Shown here: positions 44,387-52,686 of the stretch, piece after piece
Position numbering within the stretch: the first letter of the stretch is position 1
How the letters are laid out: every line of letters begins with the position of its first letter
DNA from: Sungkyunkwania multivorans
GTDB lineage: Bacteria > Bacteroidota > Bacteroidia > Flavobacteriales > Flavobacteriaceae
Assembly: GCF_042675645.1 (NCBI RefSeq)
Contig: NZ_JBHTJH010000004.1
Span: 806,001-870,000 of the forward strand
Direction of reading: 5' to 3'
Length of the DNA: 64,000 nt
Made by a program: the position numbers and the translations under genes
The notes under the pieces: model-generated
Told to the model about the DNA's origin: nothing
Databases searched by the model: none
What the model saw: the letters and a program-made list of their open reading frames with translations, nothing else

Positions 44387-44416
44387 AAAAAACCACTTAT
44401 CGATAAGTGGTTTTTT
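44387..44416. terminator. Bidirectional terminator
   Basis: A perfect 30-bp palindrome: A6, CCACTTATC/GATAAGTGG, T6. Serves the convergent fsa and TlpA-like genes. Confidence 0.9.
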
Positions 44417-44418
44417 CA

Positions 44419-45834
44419 TTAGTATGTTTTTGCGACCATATCGTTTTCCCTAAAGACCTTTAAACGATTTAGGTCGTGAATGTTGGCAAAACCTTCAACG
44501 ATCGTTCCTTGGCCATCTACAACGATGAGTTTGTTAAGGCTATTGATCACGAGGTCTTTACTCGTTTTATCATAGTCGGTAATACGTAATTGGTCTTCAC
44601 CGTCCAATTGATAATCACTTAAGCCTTTTAACCAGGCACCGTGATCACCATCCAGATTAATGCCTACGAAGTCCACAGTGGGATACTGCTTTTTGTACTT
44701 TTTCACCTTTCTAAGCACATTCTTCATGTGGCGTTTCTGTTTTAGCGACCAAAAATAATAGACCGTTATTCTGTCCGAACGCATTTTGTCTAGATCCGTG
44801 ATATTAGAACCAGCATTGGCAATCCGCACATAAGGTAGCTTTTGTCCAGGCTGCATGGCTCTAATGCTATGGTACAATTGATTGATCTCTTGATCGTGCT
44901 TATTACTTGTCGATGTCTTGAAAAACTTGATCAAGAAGGTCTCGTTTTGGTCGATGTCCTGATTCTCCAACATAAATTCGTAGGCAACGTATCTTAAGAG
45001 GTCATTCTTGAGGTCGTCGATCTTCAGCATGCTATCGATCAACTCCAAGCGTCTGGTATTATAATTTAGGGTGTTATCACTAGAGATCTCTTGCGCACAA
45101 TGGTTATAGGCCAAATTGCTGATATGTGTTAGAAGGTATCTTCTGTAAGGCCTGAAGTAGCTAAGTTCCTTATCATTAAGATTGATATCTTTCCTGTAAG
45201 CATAAAAATCCTTAGGAATAACATCGAAATGGTCCAGACCAAGTTTATTCCTGTGAAGATATTGATACCGTTCCTTCAGACTATAATAACGACAGTCTAC
45301 AGTGGCCCTTGCTATCTTTGTAGCATGATCAGAGAGGTCATTGTTTGCGACCAGATCGTTATATTTCTCTTGCTTGATGCTATAAAGAGAATCTATTTTT
45401 TTACTGAATTGATCATGAGGAAGCGAATACAATCCGTTGATGTAGCGGTCTTCCTTCTCATGCATCAAATACATATCGATAAGAAAATTATTTTTCACAG
45501 CACCTTTACCAGAAAAAACAAGGGATTCATCAAACTCAATGGTATTGAGTCTCATAAGAACACTATCCCCTTTTTCAATATGTACATATTGATATTCAGG
45601 CTCATGATAAAAATTATACAGGCCATCTTCGACAGAATCCAAGGTGATGATAAAGCGATTGTTATCATCAAGTTCTATAGAATCGACGAGATTCTCATCT
45701 TTGTATAGAAGTACAAATTTACTGTTGGGTTTAATGATATGTCCGCCAAAATAAGTAGCAGTATCATTGGAAGAACGGTTGTTGCCACAACCAATGATGA
45801 GGAGAGATAGAAGTATTCCGTATAGATATTTCAT
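44419..45834 (-). CDS. TlpA-like thioredoxin-fold lipoprotein lacking the CXXC
   Basis: About 471 aa from ATG 45834 (MKYLYGILLSLLIIGC), a lipoprotein with Cys16; ATG 45849 would add five residues. The N-terminal 110 residues resemble the DUF4369-type beta-domain seen in Bacteroidota TlpA proteins (FGGHIIKPNSKFVLLYKDE), the middle is helical and His/Tyr-rich, and the last 130 residues have the TlpA fold: LPYVRIANAGSNITDLDKM, VYYFWSLKQKRHMKNVLRKV, VDFVGINLDGD and LIVVDGQGTIVEG. The redox CXXC that normally follows YFWAS is replaced by SLKQ with no cysteine, so it cannot be a thiol oxidoreductase. Function unknown. Confidence 0.82.
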   Translation of the reverse strand: MKYLYGILLSLLIIGCGNNRSSNDTATYFGGHIIKPNSKFVLLYKDENLVDSIELDDNNRFIITLDSVEDGLYNFYHEPEYQYVHIEKGDSVLMRLNTIEFDESLVFSGKGAVKNNFLIDMYLMHEKEDRYINGLYSLPHDQFSKKIDSLYSIKQEKYNDLVANNDLSDHATKIARATVDCRYYSLKERYQYLHRNKLGLDHFDVIPKDFYAYRKDINLNDKELSYFRPYRRYLLTHISNLAYNHCAQEISSDNTLNYNTRRLELIDSMLKIDDLKNDLLRYVAYEFMLENQDIDQNETFLIKFFKTSTSNKHDQEINQLYHSIRAMQPGQKLPYVRIANAGSNITDLDKMRSDRITVYYFWSLKQKRHMKNVLRKVKKYKKQYPTVDFVGINLDGDHGAWLKGLSDYQLDGEDQLRITDYDKTSKDLVINSLNKLIVVDGQGTIVEGFANIHDLNRLKVFRENDMVAKTY

Positions 45835-45852
45835 ATAGTGTTGTCTCATCTC

Positions 45853-45861
45853 TGTGGATAA
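45853..45861. other. Single DnaA-box match
   Basis: TGTGGATAA, the reverse complement of the consensus TTATCCACA. It is alone, inside the leader of the TlpA-like gene, and may be fortuitous. Confidence 0.3.
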
Positions 45862-45883
45862 GCCAAATAATTTTTCTTTAAAA

Positions 45884-45930
45884 CAAATCTAAACGCTTCA
45901 TCCAAATACTGCTGTTAATACGCTGTTAAA
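45884..45930. promoter_or_regulatory. Divergent promoter region with two phased GCTGTTAA repeats
   Basis: On the minus strand TAGATTTG (45891-45884) is a -7 box for the TlpA-like gene. Upstream of it, GCTGTTAATAC and GCTGTTAAATT (45911-45932) repeat with exactly 11-base spacing, recalling the GTTAA array at 39778. Confidence 0.45.
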
Positions 45931-45979
45931 TTAAAGCCTAAAAAACCCATAGAATCAATCTTTTTTTAAGGCAAATGAC

Positions 45980-45987
45980 TACTTTTG
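45980..45987 (+). promoter_or_regulatory. -7 promoter element of ABC-F gene
   Basis: TACTTTTG, 31 bases before the ATG at 46019. Confidence 0.5.
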
Positions 45988-46018
45988 CAGCGTAATTTTA
46001 GAAGTTAAAAGAAAATAG

Positions 46019-47644
46019 ATGCTATCAGTTAATAATCTATCCGTACAATTTGGTAAAAGAGTCCTTTTTGATGAAGTAAATGTAACCTTCACTCAAGGAA
46101 ATTGCTATGGCATCATTGGGGCCAATGGCGCAGGGAAATCGACATTTCTCAAGATATTGTCAGGAAAGCAAGACCCTACGTCGGGACATGTACATTTGGA
46201 GCCAGGCAAGCGAATGTCTGTATTGGAACAAGATCACTACGCATATGACGATTTTCCGGTTCTAGAGACGGTGATCATGGGAAACAAGACACTCTACAGT
46301 ATTAAAAAGGAGATCGATGCCTTGTATGCCGACTATTCTGATGAGAATGCCGAGAAGATAGGGGAGTTGCAAGTGCAGTTCGAAGAGATGGATGGATGGA
46401 ATGCCGATAGCGAAGCGGCGGCACTGCTTTCCAATTTGGGAATAAAGGAAGATCTTCATTATACCAATGTTGGTGACCTTGATAGCAAACAGAAGGTCCG
46501 TGTTCTTTTAGCGCAGGCTCTATTTGGAAACCCGGATGTGCTGATCATGGATGAGCCCACCAACGACCTGGATTATGAGACCATCACTTGGCTAGAGAAT
46601 TTTTTGGCGAATTATGACAATACAGTCATTGTCGTGTCACACGACCGTCACTTCTTGGATGCGGTTTGTACACATATCTCCGATATCGACTTTGGAAAGA
46701 TCAATCATTTCTCTGGTAATTATACCTTTTGGTACGAAAGCAGTCAGTTAGCGGCCAGACAGCGGGCGCAGCAAAACAAAAAGGCCGAGGAGAAAAAGAA
46801 GGAACTACAAGAATTCATCGCACGATTTAGCGCGAATGTGGCGAAGTCCAAACAGGCCACGGCGAGAAAGAAGATGATCGAAAAGTTGAATGTCGAAGAG
46901 ATCCGACCTTCTAGCCGCCGTTATCCTGCGATCATCTTTGAAAGGGAAAGAGAAGCTGGAGACCAAATACTAAATGTGGAGGGGTTGACCGCCTCCGTGG
47001 ATGGCGACCTGCTCTTCAAGGATGTTGATATCAACTTGAACAAAGGAGATAAGGTTGTGGTCTTCTCTAAAGATTCAAGAGCGACGACCGCATTCTACCA
47101 GATCCTCAACGGCAAACAGGAGGCTGACGCTGGAAAATATTCTTGGGGTGTTACCACCACACAATCCTATTTGCCGGTTGACAATTCTGAGTTTTTTGAG
47201 AATGATCTGACGCTTGTCGATTGGTTGAGACAATGGGCTACCACCGAAGAAGAGCGCGAAGAGGTGTATGTTAGAGGATTTTTAGGGAAAATGATCTTCA
47301 GTGGAGAAGAAGCCTTAAAGACGTCTCGTGTATTAAGTGGGGGTGAAAAAGTTCGTTGCATGCTCAGCAGGATGATGATGCTTCGTGCAAATGTGCTCAT
47401 GCTCGATGAGCCCACCAACCACTTGGATCTGGAATCGATCACCGCTTTTAACAACTCGCTAAAGAACTTCAAGGGGACGGTGTTGCTTACCACGCATGAC
47501 CATGAGTTTGCGCAAACCGTGGGAAATAGAGTGATAGAGTTGACGCCTTCTGGTGTGATCGACCGATATGCGACTTTTGATGAGTATATGAATGATGCTA
47601 AGATCAAAGAACTGAGAGAAAAGATGTATTCCGTAACGGTTTGA
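46019..47644 (+). CDS. ABC-F family ATPase, YbiT-like
   Basis: 541-aa soluble protein with two ABC domains joined by a charged linker (about 235-300, QNKKAEEKKKELQEFIARFS), which binds the ribosome E site and affects translation. Walker A1 GANGAGKST and Walker B1 VLIMDEPTNDLD are intact but the first signature is LDSKQKVRV rather than LSGGE; in domain 2 the signature LSGGEKVRCML and Walker B VLMLDEPTNHLD are intact, but the Walker A is FSKDSRATTAF without the GK[ST]. This asymmetry is seen in other YbiT-type proteins. No membrane segments. Confidence 0.93.
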   Translation: MLSVNNLSVQFGKRVLFDEVNVTFTQGNCYGIIGANGAGKSTFLKILSGKQDPTSGHVHLEPGKRMSVLEQDHYAYDDFPVLETVIMGNKTLYSIKKEIDALYADYSDENAEKIGELQVQFEEMDGWNADSEAAALLSNLGIKEDLHYTNVGDLDSKQKVRVLLAQALFGNPDVLIMDEPTNDLDYETITWLENFLANYDNTVIVVSHDRHFLDAVCTHISDIDFGKINHFSGNYTFWYESSQLAARQRAQQNKKAEEKKKELQEFIARFSANVAKSKQATARKKMIEKLNVEEIRPSSRRYPAIIFEREREAGDQILNVEGLTASVDGDLLFKDVDINLNKGDKVVVFSKDSRATTAFYQILNGKQEADAGKYSWGVTTTQSYLPVDNSEFFENDLTLVDWLRQWATTEEEREEVYVRGFLGKMIFSGEEALKTSRVLSGGEKVRCMLSRMMMLRANVLMLDEPTNHLDLESITAFNNSLKNFKGTVLLTTHDHEFAQTVGNRVIELTPSGVIDRYATFDEYMNDAKIKELREKMYSVTV

Positions 47645-47960
47645 TCGAGATGTATTCGTCCTTTTAAGGATATGGCAAGGTCACTTATATAGTTGACCAT
47701 AAATGAAAATATTCTAAATTTCTGTTTTTCAGTTACTTAGTCTTTTTATTCTTTTACTTCATCGAAAAAAGACCATGGTAACACCTTCATTTTTAAGAAA
47801 AATTCTATATTTATAAGGAACAGTCAGGTAGCTTTTTCAGACATTTTGAAAAAGCCACTTATATAAGAATTGCTGTTTTTGTCAAGGACATGATATTTTT
47901 TTGGTTGTGATTACTTAACTTTAAGGGAACTTAAATTAGTAACCATTTAACCTTATTATC
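47645..47960. other. 316-base intergenic region
   Basis: No ORF of note. Holds a 9-bp hairpin GCTTTTTCA / TGAAAAAGC (47831-47839, 47847-47855), a direct repeat CACTTATATA at 47682 and 47856, and a 7/8 -7 box TAACTTTA near 47915 that may serve the lipoprotein gene at 47961. Confidence 0.4.
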
Positions 47961-48137
47961 ATGAAATTACAAAAATTGTTGTTCGGAATCGTAATATTTT
48001 TAATGTCATTCAATGTATTAGTATCGTGTACTGATACAGCAGATGACGATTATCAAGACCAAATAGAGCTCTATGGAACAGATAAAGAGAACATCGATCC
48101 CACTAAACAAGGAGGCCAAGGAGGGGAAGACGAGTAA
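47961..48137 (+). CDS. Small lipoprotein, 58 aa
   Basis: Begins MKLQKLLFGIVIFLMSFN and has a clear lipobox VLVSC (Cys23), followed by TDTADDDYQD, an acidic stretch after the cysteine that resembles the Bacteroidota surface-export signal, and ends GTDKENIDPTKQGGQGGEDE. Flavobacteria carry similar tiny lipoproteins with a DK-(E)-I-P-Gly-rich tail; this is from memory. Its last 65 bases overlap the start of the next gene in another frame. Likely translated first in a three-gene unit. Confidence 0.75.
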   Translation: MKLQKLLFGIVIFLMSFNVLVSCTDTADDDYQDQIELYGTDKENIDPTKQGGQGGEDE

Positions 48138-48939
48138 GATCAATTTTATCTCGTTTTTTATTGTTTTCGTTGCTATACTAGGAACAACAGCGCCTTTTGT
48201 GCAGATGCTGTTCAGTGACAAGTCTGACGCATTGGAGAAAGCTGAAAATGTTTACCAAATAGAAAAGGAAGAGCGAAAGCAGTTGCGTGAAGCTCTTTCT
48301 TTAAAAATAGATGATTTAAGGGAGGGCTATGTCTTGAATAAGGAAGACGTAGCTCTCTTTAATTCCTATAAGGAACAAGAGTTGACTACCTCTTTCGTAT
48401 ATAAGGAATTGCAACAGGCGAGAGTTGATAATAGGATATTTGGATTTATTAATATTCAGGCGTTCTTATTTTCTCTTGGCCTTCCAATATCACTACTGTT
48501 CTGCACTATCTTACTTATTCGGGCGGCTTCATATATTGGATTTCGTTCTAGGAGCAGGGATGTGCGGAAGATCAAATTCAGTTTTATCTTGGGAGCACTT
48601 GCCTTTTTGTTCACCTCCATCTATTTTATCACTTGGAGCTTGTGGGATGCCCAAGATTTCAATAAAACAGCCTACTATGTTTCGATAGTGTCACTGTCGA
48701 TCGTGATCTCTGTGGCGGTGGTCTATTACTTCAACGGCATCAAAACAAGCATTGCCAAGCTTTCCTCCATATCTTCCAAACTTCCTGTACTGAAGAGGGA
48801 TGTGGGAATGGTGACCAATATAGCGAACATCATGCCCGAGAAGGACGATACCGTTGTTTTCAAAGCGATGTTAGACTTTACCGGCGAAGACCTTAATAGA
48901 AAGTTAGAGGAGGTAGAACACGAGCTCAATGACGAATAA
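48073..48939 (+). CDS. Four-helix membrane protein with coiled coil, 288 aa
   Basis: Not recognised. Helix 1 at about 24-46 (FISFFIVFVAILGTTAPFV), a charged coiled-coil loop (about 50-110, ENVYQIEKEERKQLREAL), helices at about 122-148, 165-188 and 197-217, and a soluble C-terminal 70 residues (VLKRDVGMVTNIANIMPEKD). The start ATG 48073 lies inside the upstream lipoprotein gene, a 65-base overlap; no later start precedes helix 1. The stop overlaps the following small gene by 11 bases. Confidence 0.75.
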   Translation: MEQIKRTSIPLNKEAKEGKTSKINFISFFIVFVAILGTTAPFVQMLFSDKSDALEKAENVYQIEKEERKQLREALSLKIDDLREGYVLNKEDVALFNSYKEQELTTSFVYKELQQARVDNRIFGFINIQAFLFSLGLPISLLFCTILLIRAASYIGFRSRSRDVRKIKFSFILGALAFLFTSIYFITWSLWDAQDFNKTAYYVSIVSLSIVISVAVVYYFNGIKTSIAKLSSISSKLPVLKRDVGMVTNIANIMPEKDDTVVFKAMLDFTGEDLNRKLEEVEHELNDE

Positions 48940-49114
48940 GAAATTGGACATCGCACAACTTTTAGCTGAACGAAAGATCAGCGAAGAATACCACGAGTCC
49001 GATGCCCTAAAGATCTTCTTAGAACTAGAGCAAAAACGAATCGCGGAAAAATTGCATTTTGATGAACTCAAAAAGGCAATGAAAGCGATCAGAGATAGCC
49101 AAAAGGATAAATGA
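48929..49114 (+). CDS. Small charged helical protein, 61 aa
   Basis: MTNKKLDIAQLLAERKISEE and so on: wholly helical and charged, no signal or membrane segment, so cytoplasmic. Overlaps the end of the membrane protein gene by 11 bases, so translation is probably coupled and the two products may interact. No family recognised. Confidence 0.6.
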   Translation: MTNKKLDIAQLLAERKISEEYHESDALKIFLELEQKRIAEKLHFDELKKAMKAIRDSQKDK

Positions 49115-49120
49115 CCCTTT

Positions 49121-50311
49121 TCAAATAACCTTTTCGCAGATTAGTACGATCTTTTTACCTTCCTTGTTCGTTGTAAAGAACAGAAAAGTGTCGCCTCCAT
49201 CTTTAATTCCAATCTTTTTTCTTACGGCCGCCACGCTTTCAGGATAATTGCGGACGGTGACATTCGCCTTTAAATTCTTCAATTTTTTCTTTAAGAACTT
49301 CCTTTCGTTCGGAAGCACCTCTTTTATGTGGAAGACCCGCCCTGGGAAATCTACTAGCTCGTCAGAAGTATACAAATGTGTGTGGGGATGCAATTTTTCC
49401 AAATGATACGAAGTCCAGATCATGTTGAAGGCCCCAGCCTTCATGATCGCCGAGTTAGGTTCGTATAAATATTGTTTGGGTACAGAATATCGCGGAGTCG
49501 TTTCAGCTTCATCTGCCAGCGAAAAACTAAAGTGCTCCTCACCACTTTTCTTGATATTTATTGTTTTCACGAGTGGTTGGGTCGTTATTTTCCTTTGCAA
49601 CAGCCAGAGCAGTTCTTTGACCTCATTATGCACGGCAACCACATGGATCTCCTTTATGTGGGACAATTCCCTCATTCCGGCTTTGACATCTAACATAGGA
49701 GAGGTCTTTATCAAGATATGGTCGCTATGCGAAAATAGGAGGTCCAAATGGGCCACCACATCAGGAAAGCAATCACTAAGCTTAAAAACCTTTCCTTTGA
49801 TATCGTCTCTTCGCGCGGGGTCCACGTAGATAGCATCAAAAGATACTGTCGTCTTTTTCAAATACTCTAGACCATCAATAGCTACCGTTTCTACATTGTC
49901 TACAGAAAGTTGCTTAAAATTGTGAGAAACAATGGCGGACAATTCCTCATTGATCTCGCAATGGATGACCGACTCGAAGGTCTTGGAAAAATAAAGGGAG
50001 TCCACCCCAAACCCTCCTGTAAGATCGATCAGTCTCTTGCCCTGCATCAAATCGGCCTTGTAAGCGGCCGTCAATTCTGACGAGGACTGCTCTATCGAAA
50101 GCTTTTTTGGGTAATAGATATTCTTCGTATGGTACCAGGTGGGAAGCTTTTTCTCACATTTTATTTTTGACTGTATCTGTTCGATGATCTCGTGAATAGA
50201 AACGTGAGCTAAGCTAGGCTTTTTGAGCGCCAGCAAACTGATGTCTGTTTTTAAATGTGCGTCGATAAAGGATTGATTGGCGTTATCTAAGATGTGCTTA
50301 TTAAAGGGCAT
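49121..50311 (-). CDS. Class I SAM methyltransferase with THUMP-like C-terminal domain
   Basis: 396 aa. N-terminal ferredoxin-like helical domain (1-85), Rossmann methyltransferase with SAM motif LIDLTGGFGVDSLYFS (about 93-108) and DAIYVDPARRD, and a C-terminal THUMP-like domain (about 320-396, NVTVRNYPESVAAVRKKIGI). Bacteroidota-specific family typified by PG_1098 of Porphyromonas; the DPARR in place of DPPY suggests an RNA or unusual substrate, unverified. Convergent with the small genes; start touches the upstream AI-2E stop (TGATG). Confidence 0.9.
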   Translation of the reverse strand: MPFNKHILDNANQSFIDAHLKTDISLLALKKPSLAHVSIHEIIEQIQSKIKCEKKLPTWYHTKNIYYPKKLSIEQSSSELTAAYKADLMQGKRLIDLTGGFGVDSLYFSKTFESVIHCEINEELSAIVSHNFKQLSVDNVETVAIDGLEYLKKTTVSFDAIYVDPARRDDIKGKVFKLSDCFPDVVAHLDLLFSHSDHILIKTSPMLDVKAGMRELSHIKEIHVVAVHNEVKELLWLLQRKITTQPLVKTINIKKSGEEHFSFSLADEAETTPRYSVPKQYLYEPNSAIMKAGAFNMIWTSYHLEKLHPHTHLYTSDELVDFPGRVFHIKEVLPNERKFLKKKLKNLKANVTVRNYPESVAAVRKKIGIKDGGDTFLFFTTNKEGKKIVLICEKVI

Positions 50312-51399
50312 CAGAGGTCTTTGGTCAACGATTTGACGATCTTATTATCGGCCAAGAACTCTTTTAGGATGACCTTTATGGCAGTATAGGCCGGTACGGC
50401 TACGATCATTCCAATAACTCCAAACAGCAATCCTCCGATAATGATCACCAGAAATATCTCCAAAGGATGGGATCTGACCGAATTGGAAAATATGAAGGGT
50501 TGGCTGAAGAAATTATCGATAAGCTGCCCAATGATAAAACCGATCATTACATAAATGGTGGTTGGCAGGATCACCGAACTGAAATCCTCCCCCAAGTTAC
50601 TGGTCATCGACAAAATGAGCATCAAGAAACCACCGACAAGCGGCCCGATATATGGAATAAGATTCAGTAGTGCACATAAAAAAGCGATCACCACGGCATT
50701 CTCTATTCTGAAGATCAACAAAGTGATCGTATAGATCACAAATAGAATCAATATTTGAAAAACAAGTCCTATGAAATACCTTGAAAGCAGATCCTTGATG
50801 GTGTTGAAAGACTTTTGTAGGCGTGATTCCTTATTGTCGGGGACGAAGACCATAATGCCTTGCTCAAACAGTTTGCTGTCCTTTAAAAAGAAAAAAGAAA
50901 TGAATAATACAGAGAATAGCCCAATGGTAAAGCTGCCAAGCGTGCTTCCTACGGTATTAAGAAAATCAGGAATGGCTGAGAAATCCAACTTAGAAAGGAT
51001 ATTGGACTCTTCGATAGAACGCTCTATATCGATACTGCTGATGGCAAAGTAATCGGTCACTTCTCTATATAGGTCTTCAATATTTCCTTTCAATTCATCA
51101 ATATTCAAAAGCGAAAGATTACGCCCTTGTTCTACTACCAGTGGAATAAACATGAGGATCAGGCCAGAGAGAATTCCGAAGAGTAGGGTCATCGTTACGA
51201 TCACTGCCAGCGTATTCCTAAACTTCAATTTCCTTCTAAGAAATAATACAATGGGTCGTCCTATTAGGGATACAACGGCCGCAATCGCAATATAGGCAAG
51301 GACCGATCGAATTTCATATAGGAAATACCCCAAAAGAAAGACGCTGAAAATTACAGCAACGGCTCTCAAAATTCCATTTGCAATGACTCTTGCACTCAT
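50311..51399 (-). CDS. AI-2E family transporter (PF01594)
   Basis: 362-aa membrane protein with about eight helices: two at the N-terminus (8-50), a long soluble loop (about 85-145), then helices from 150 on, including LLNLIPYIGPLVGGFLMLIL, a conserved family block, and the final VIIIGGLLFGVIGMIVAVP. Family members are permeases or Na+/H+ antiporters; transport of AI-2 is not implied. Translationally coupled to the THUMP-like methyltransferase downstream. Confidence 0.92.
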   Translation of the reverse strand: MSARVIANGILRAVAVIFSVFLLGYFLYEIRSVLAYIAIAAVVSLIGRPIVLFLRRKLKFRNTLAVIVTMTLLFGILSGLILMFIPLVVEQGRNLSLLNIDELKGNIEDLYREVTDYFAISSIDIERSIEESNILSKLDFSAIPDFLNTVGSTLGSFTIGLFSVLFISFFFLKDSKLFEQGIMVFVPDNKESRLQKSFNTIKDLLSRYFIGLVFQILILFVIYTITLLIFRIENAVVIAFLCALLNLIPYIGPLVGGFLMLILSMTSNLGEDFSSVILPTTIYVMIGFIIGQLIDNFFSQPFIFSNSVRSHPLEIFLVIIIGGLLFGVIGMIVAVPAYTAIKVILKEFLADNKIVKSLTKDL

Positions 51400-51471
51400 A
51401 AATGGTAGTGATCTTTTAATGATTAGTTATTGGTGATATAAGATCGTTACGACCAAGATAGGAATTCCTAT

Positions 51472-51927
51472 TCAAATTCTATCCATCCATTGCCTAGTGA
51501 TCTCATAAAGACAGACATTGGCAGCTTGTGCGACGTTCATGCTACTGTTTTTTCCAAACATATCTATGTGAACGATGCTATCACATTCTTGCAAGACGGA
51601 TGTTGAAACTCCGTGATTTTCGCCACCCAAGACCAATGCGATCTTTTCATGTTTTGTAAAATCATATCGATGTACCGGTATGCTGCTGCTGGTAATTTCA
51701 ATAGCGATCGCAGAATAGCCTTGCTCTTTTAGATCGGCGATCGATCGAGTGAGATCTTTGATACATGCATATGGGATATTCTTTTCGGTCCCTCTTGCCG
51801 TTTTTCGCATTCTCGCATTGAATTCTACGGCCTTGATGCCTGAGAAAATGACCTTTGTCACGCCAAAGGCATCTGCGAGCCTAAAGAGTGAGCCCACATT
51901 TGCGGCCATCCTAACATTATCGGCCAA
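51472..51927 (-). CDS. TrmH/SpoU family RNA methyltransferase (true start uncertain)
   Basis: SPOUT-fold RNA 2'-O-methyltransferase. Motif 1 region NVGSLFRLADAFGV, motif 2 IALVLGGENHGVS and motif 3 HIDMFGKNSSMNVAQAANV are intact. The only canonical start is TTG 51927, which removes the first beta-strand: the frame is open upstream to a TAA at 52002-52000 and encodes TIAQLDHYNSKFEERLFPIV, which aligns with the normal N-terminus of flavobacterial homologues. So translation probably starts further up, near 51987, at a non-canonical codon (ATA or similar), or there is a sequencing or frame error. Confidence 0.88.
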   Translation of the reverse strand: MADNVRMAANVGSLFRLADAFGVTKVIFSGIKAVEFNARMRKTARGTEKNIPYACIKDLTRSIADLKEQGYSAIAIEITSSSIPVHRYDFTKHEKIALVLGGENHGVSTSVLQECDSIVHIDMFGKNSSMNVAQAANVCLYEITRQWMDRI

Positions 51928-52022
51928 CAGTACAATAGGAAAGAGACGTTCCTCAAATTTGCTGTTGTAGTGATCAAGCTGTGCTATCGTATGAAGACTT
52001 TAAGGTTTAACGTATACCTGAT

Positions 52023-52682
52023 CTAATTCTCAAAGGCATACTGTACAATGTTTGCACCCATTTGAAGTGCTTTTTGTCGGACCGCCTCGGGGTCGTTATG
52101 AATTTCGGGATTCTCCCATCCATCTCCAAGATCGCTTTCGAAAGTAAAAAGCAATACAAGACGGCCTTCATGAATTATTCCTAAGGCCTGAGGTCGTAGA
52201 CCATCGTGCTCGTGTATCTTTGGAAGCCCATTGACAAATCGGAACTTCTGGTCGAAGATGGGATGGCTCGCCGGGAGTTCGATCCATTCATTGTTAGGGA
52301 ATACCTTCTTCAGCTCCTTTTCAATGTACTGATACATCCCATAGTTGTCATCGATATGAAGGAAACCACCAGAGATGAGATAATTTCTAAGATTTTCTGC
52401 TTCCTCATCTGAGAAATAAACGTTTCCGTGTCCGGTCATATGAACAAAGGGGAACTGAAAAAGATCGATACTACCAACATCTACTGTTTGTATGCGTTCA
52501 TCGATCTTGGTGTTGATATTGGTATTGCAAAATTTCACGAGATTGGGCAAGGCCGTTGGGTTGGAATACCAATCGCCCCCGCCACCATATTTTAGCACTG
52601 CCACCTCTTGTGAATTAGTGGTACAAAAGCTAAAAATTATCAAAAAACAACCAAGTACTGTAAGCTTTTGAGAGAAAATCAT
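52023..52682 (-). CDS. DUF4159 domain exported protein
   Basis: 219 aa. Signal peptide ending TTNSQ with mature Gln. The DUF4159 domain (about 25-215) has ALPNLVKFCN, PFVHMTGHGNVYFSDEEAENL, GGFLHIDDNYG and LGDGWENPEIHNDP; it resembles a class I glutamine amidotransferase/ThuA-like fold. Function unknown. Its -7 box (52694-52687) is 4 bases from the ATG and lies over the divergent DUF1223 gene start. Confidence 0.88.
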   Translation of the reverse strand: MIFSQKLTVLGCFLIIFSFCTTNSQEVAVLKYGGGGDWYSNPTALPNLVKFCNTNINTKIDERIQTVDVGSIDLFQFPFVHMTGHGNVYFSDEEAENLRNYLISGGFLHIDDNYGMYQYIEKELKKVFPNNEWIELPASHPIFDQKFRFVNGLPKIHEHDGLRPQALGIIHEGRLVLLFTFESDLGDGWENPEIHNDPEAVRQKALQMGANIVQYAFEN

Positions 52683-52686
52683 ACTT

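Noticed and set aside
45853..45861. Perfect DnaA-box match as part of an origin
   Set aside because: It is a single box in a gene leader; one 9-mer occurs often by chance.
47167..47700. 177-codon minus-strand ORF
   Set aside because: Antisense to the ABC-F gene; Ser-rich shadow composition.
47831..47855. Hairpin as terminator of the ABC-F gene
   Set aside because: It is about 190 bases past the stop and lacks a following T-run.
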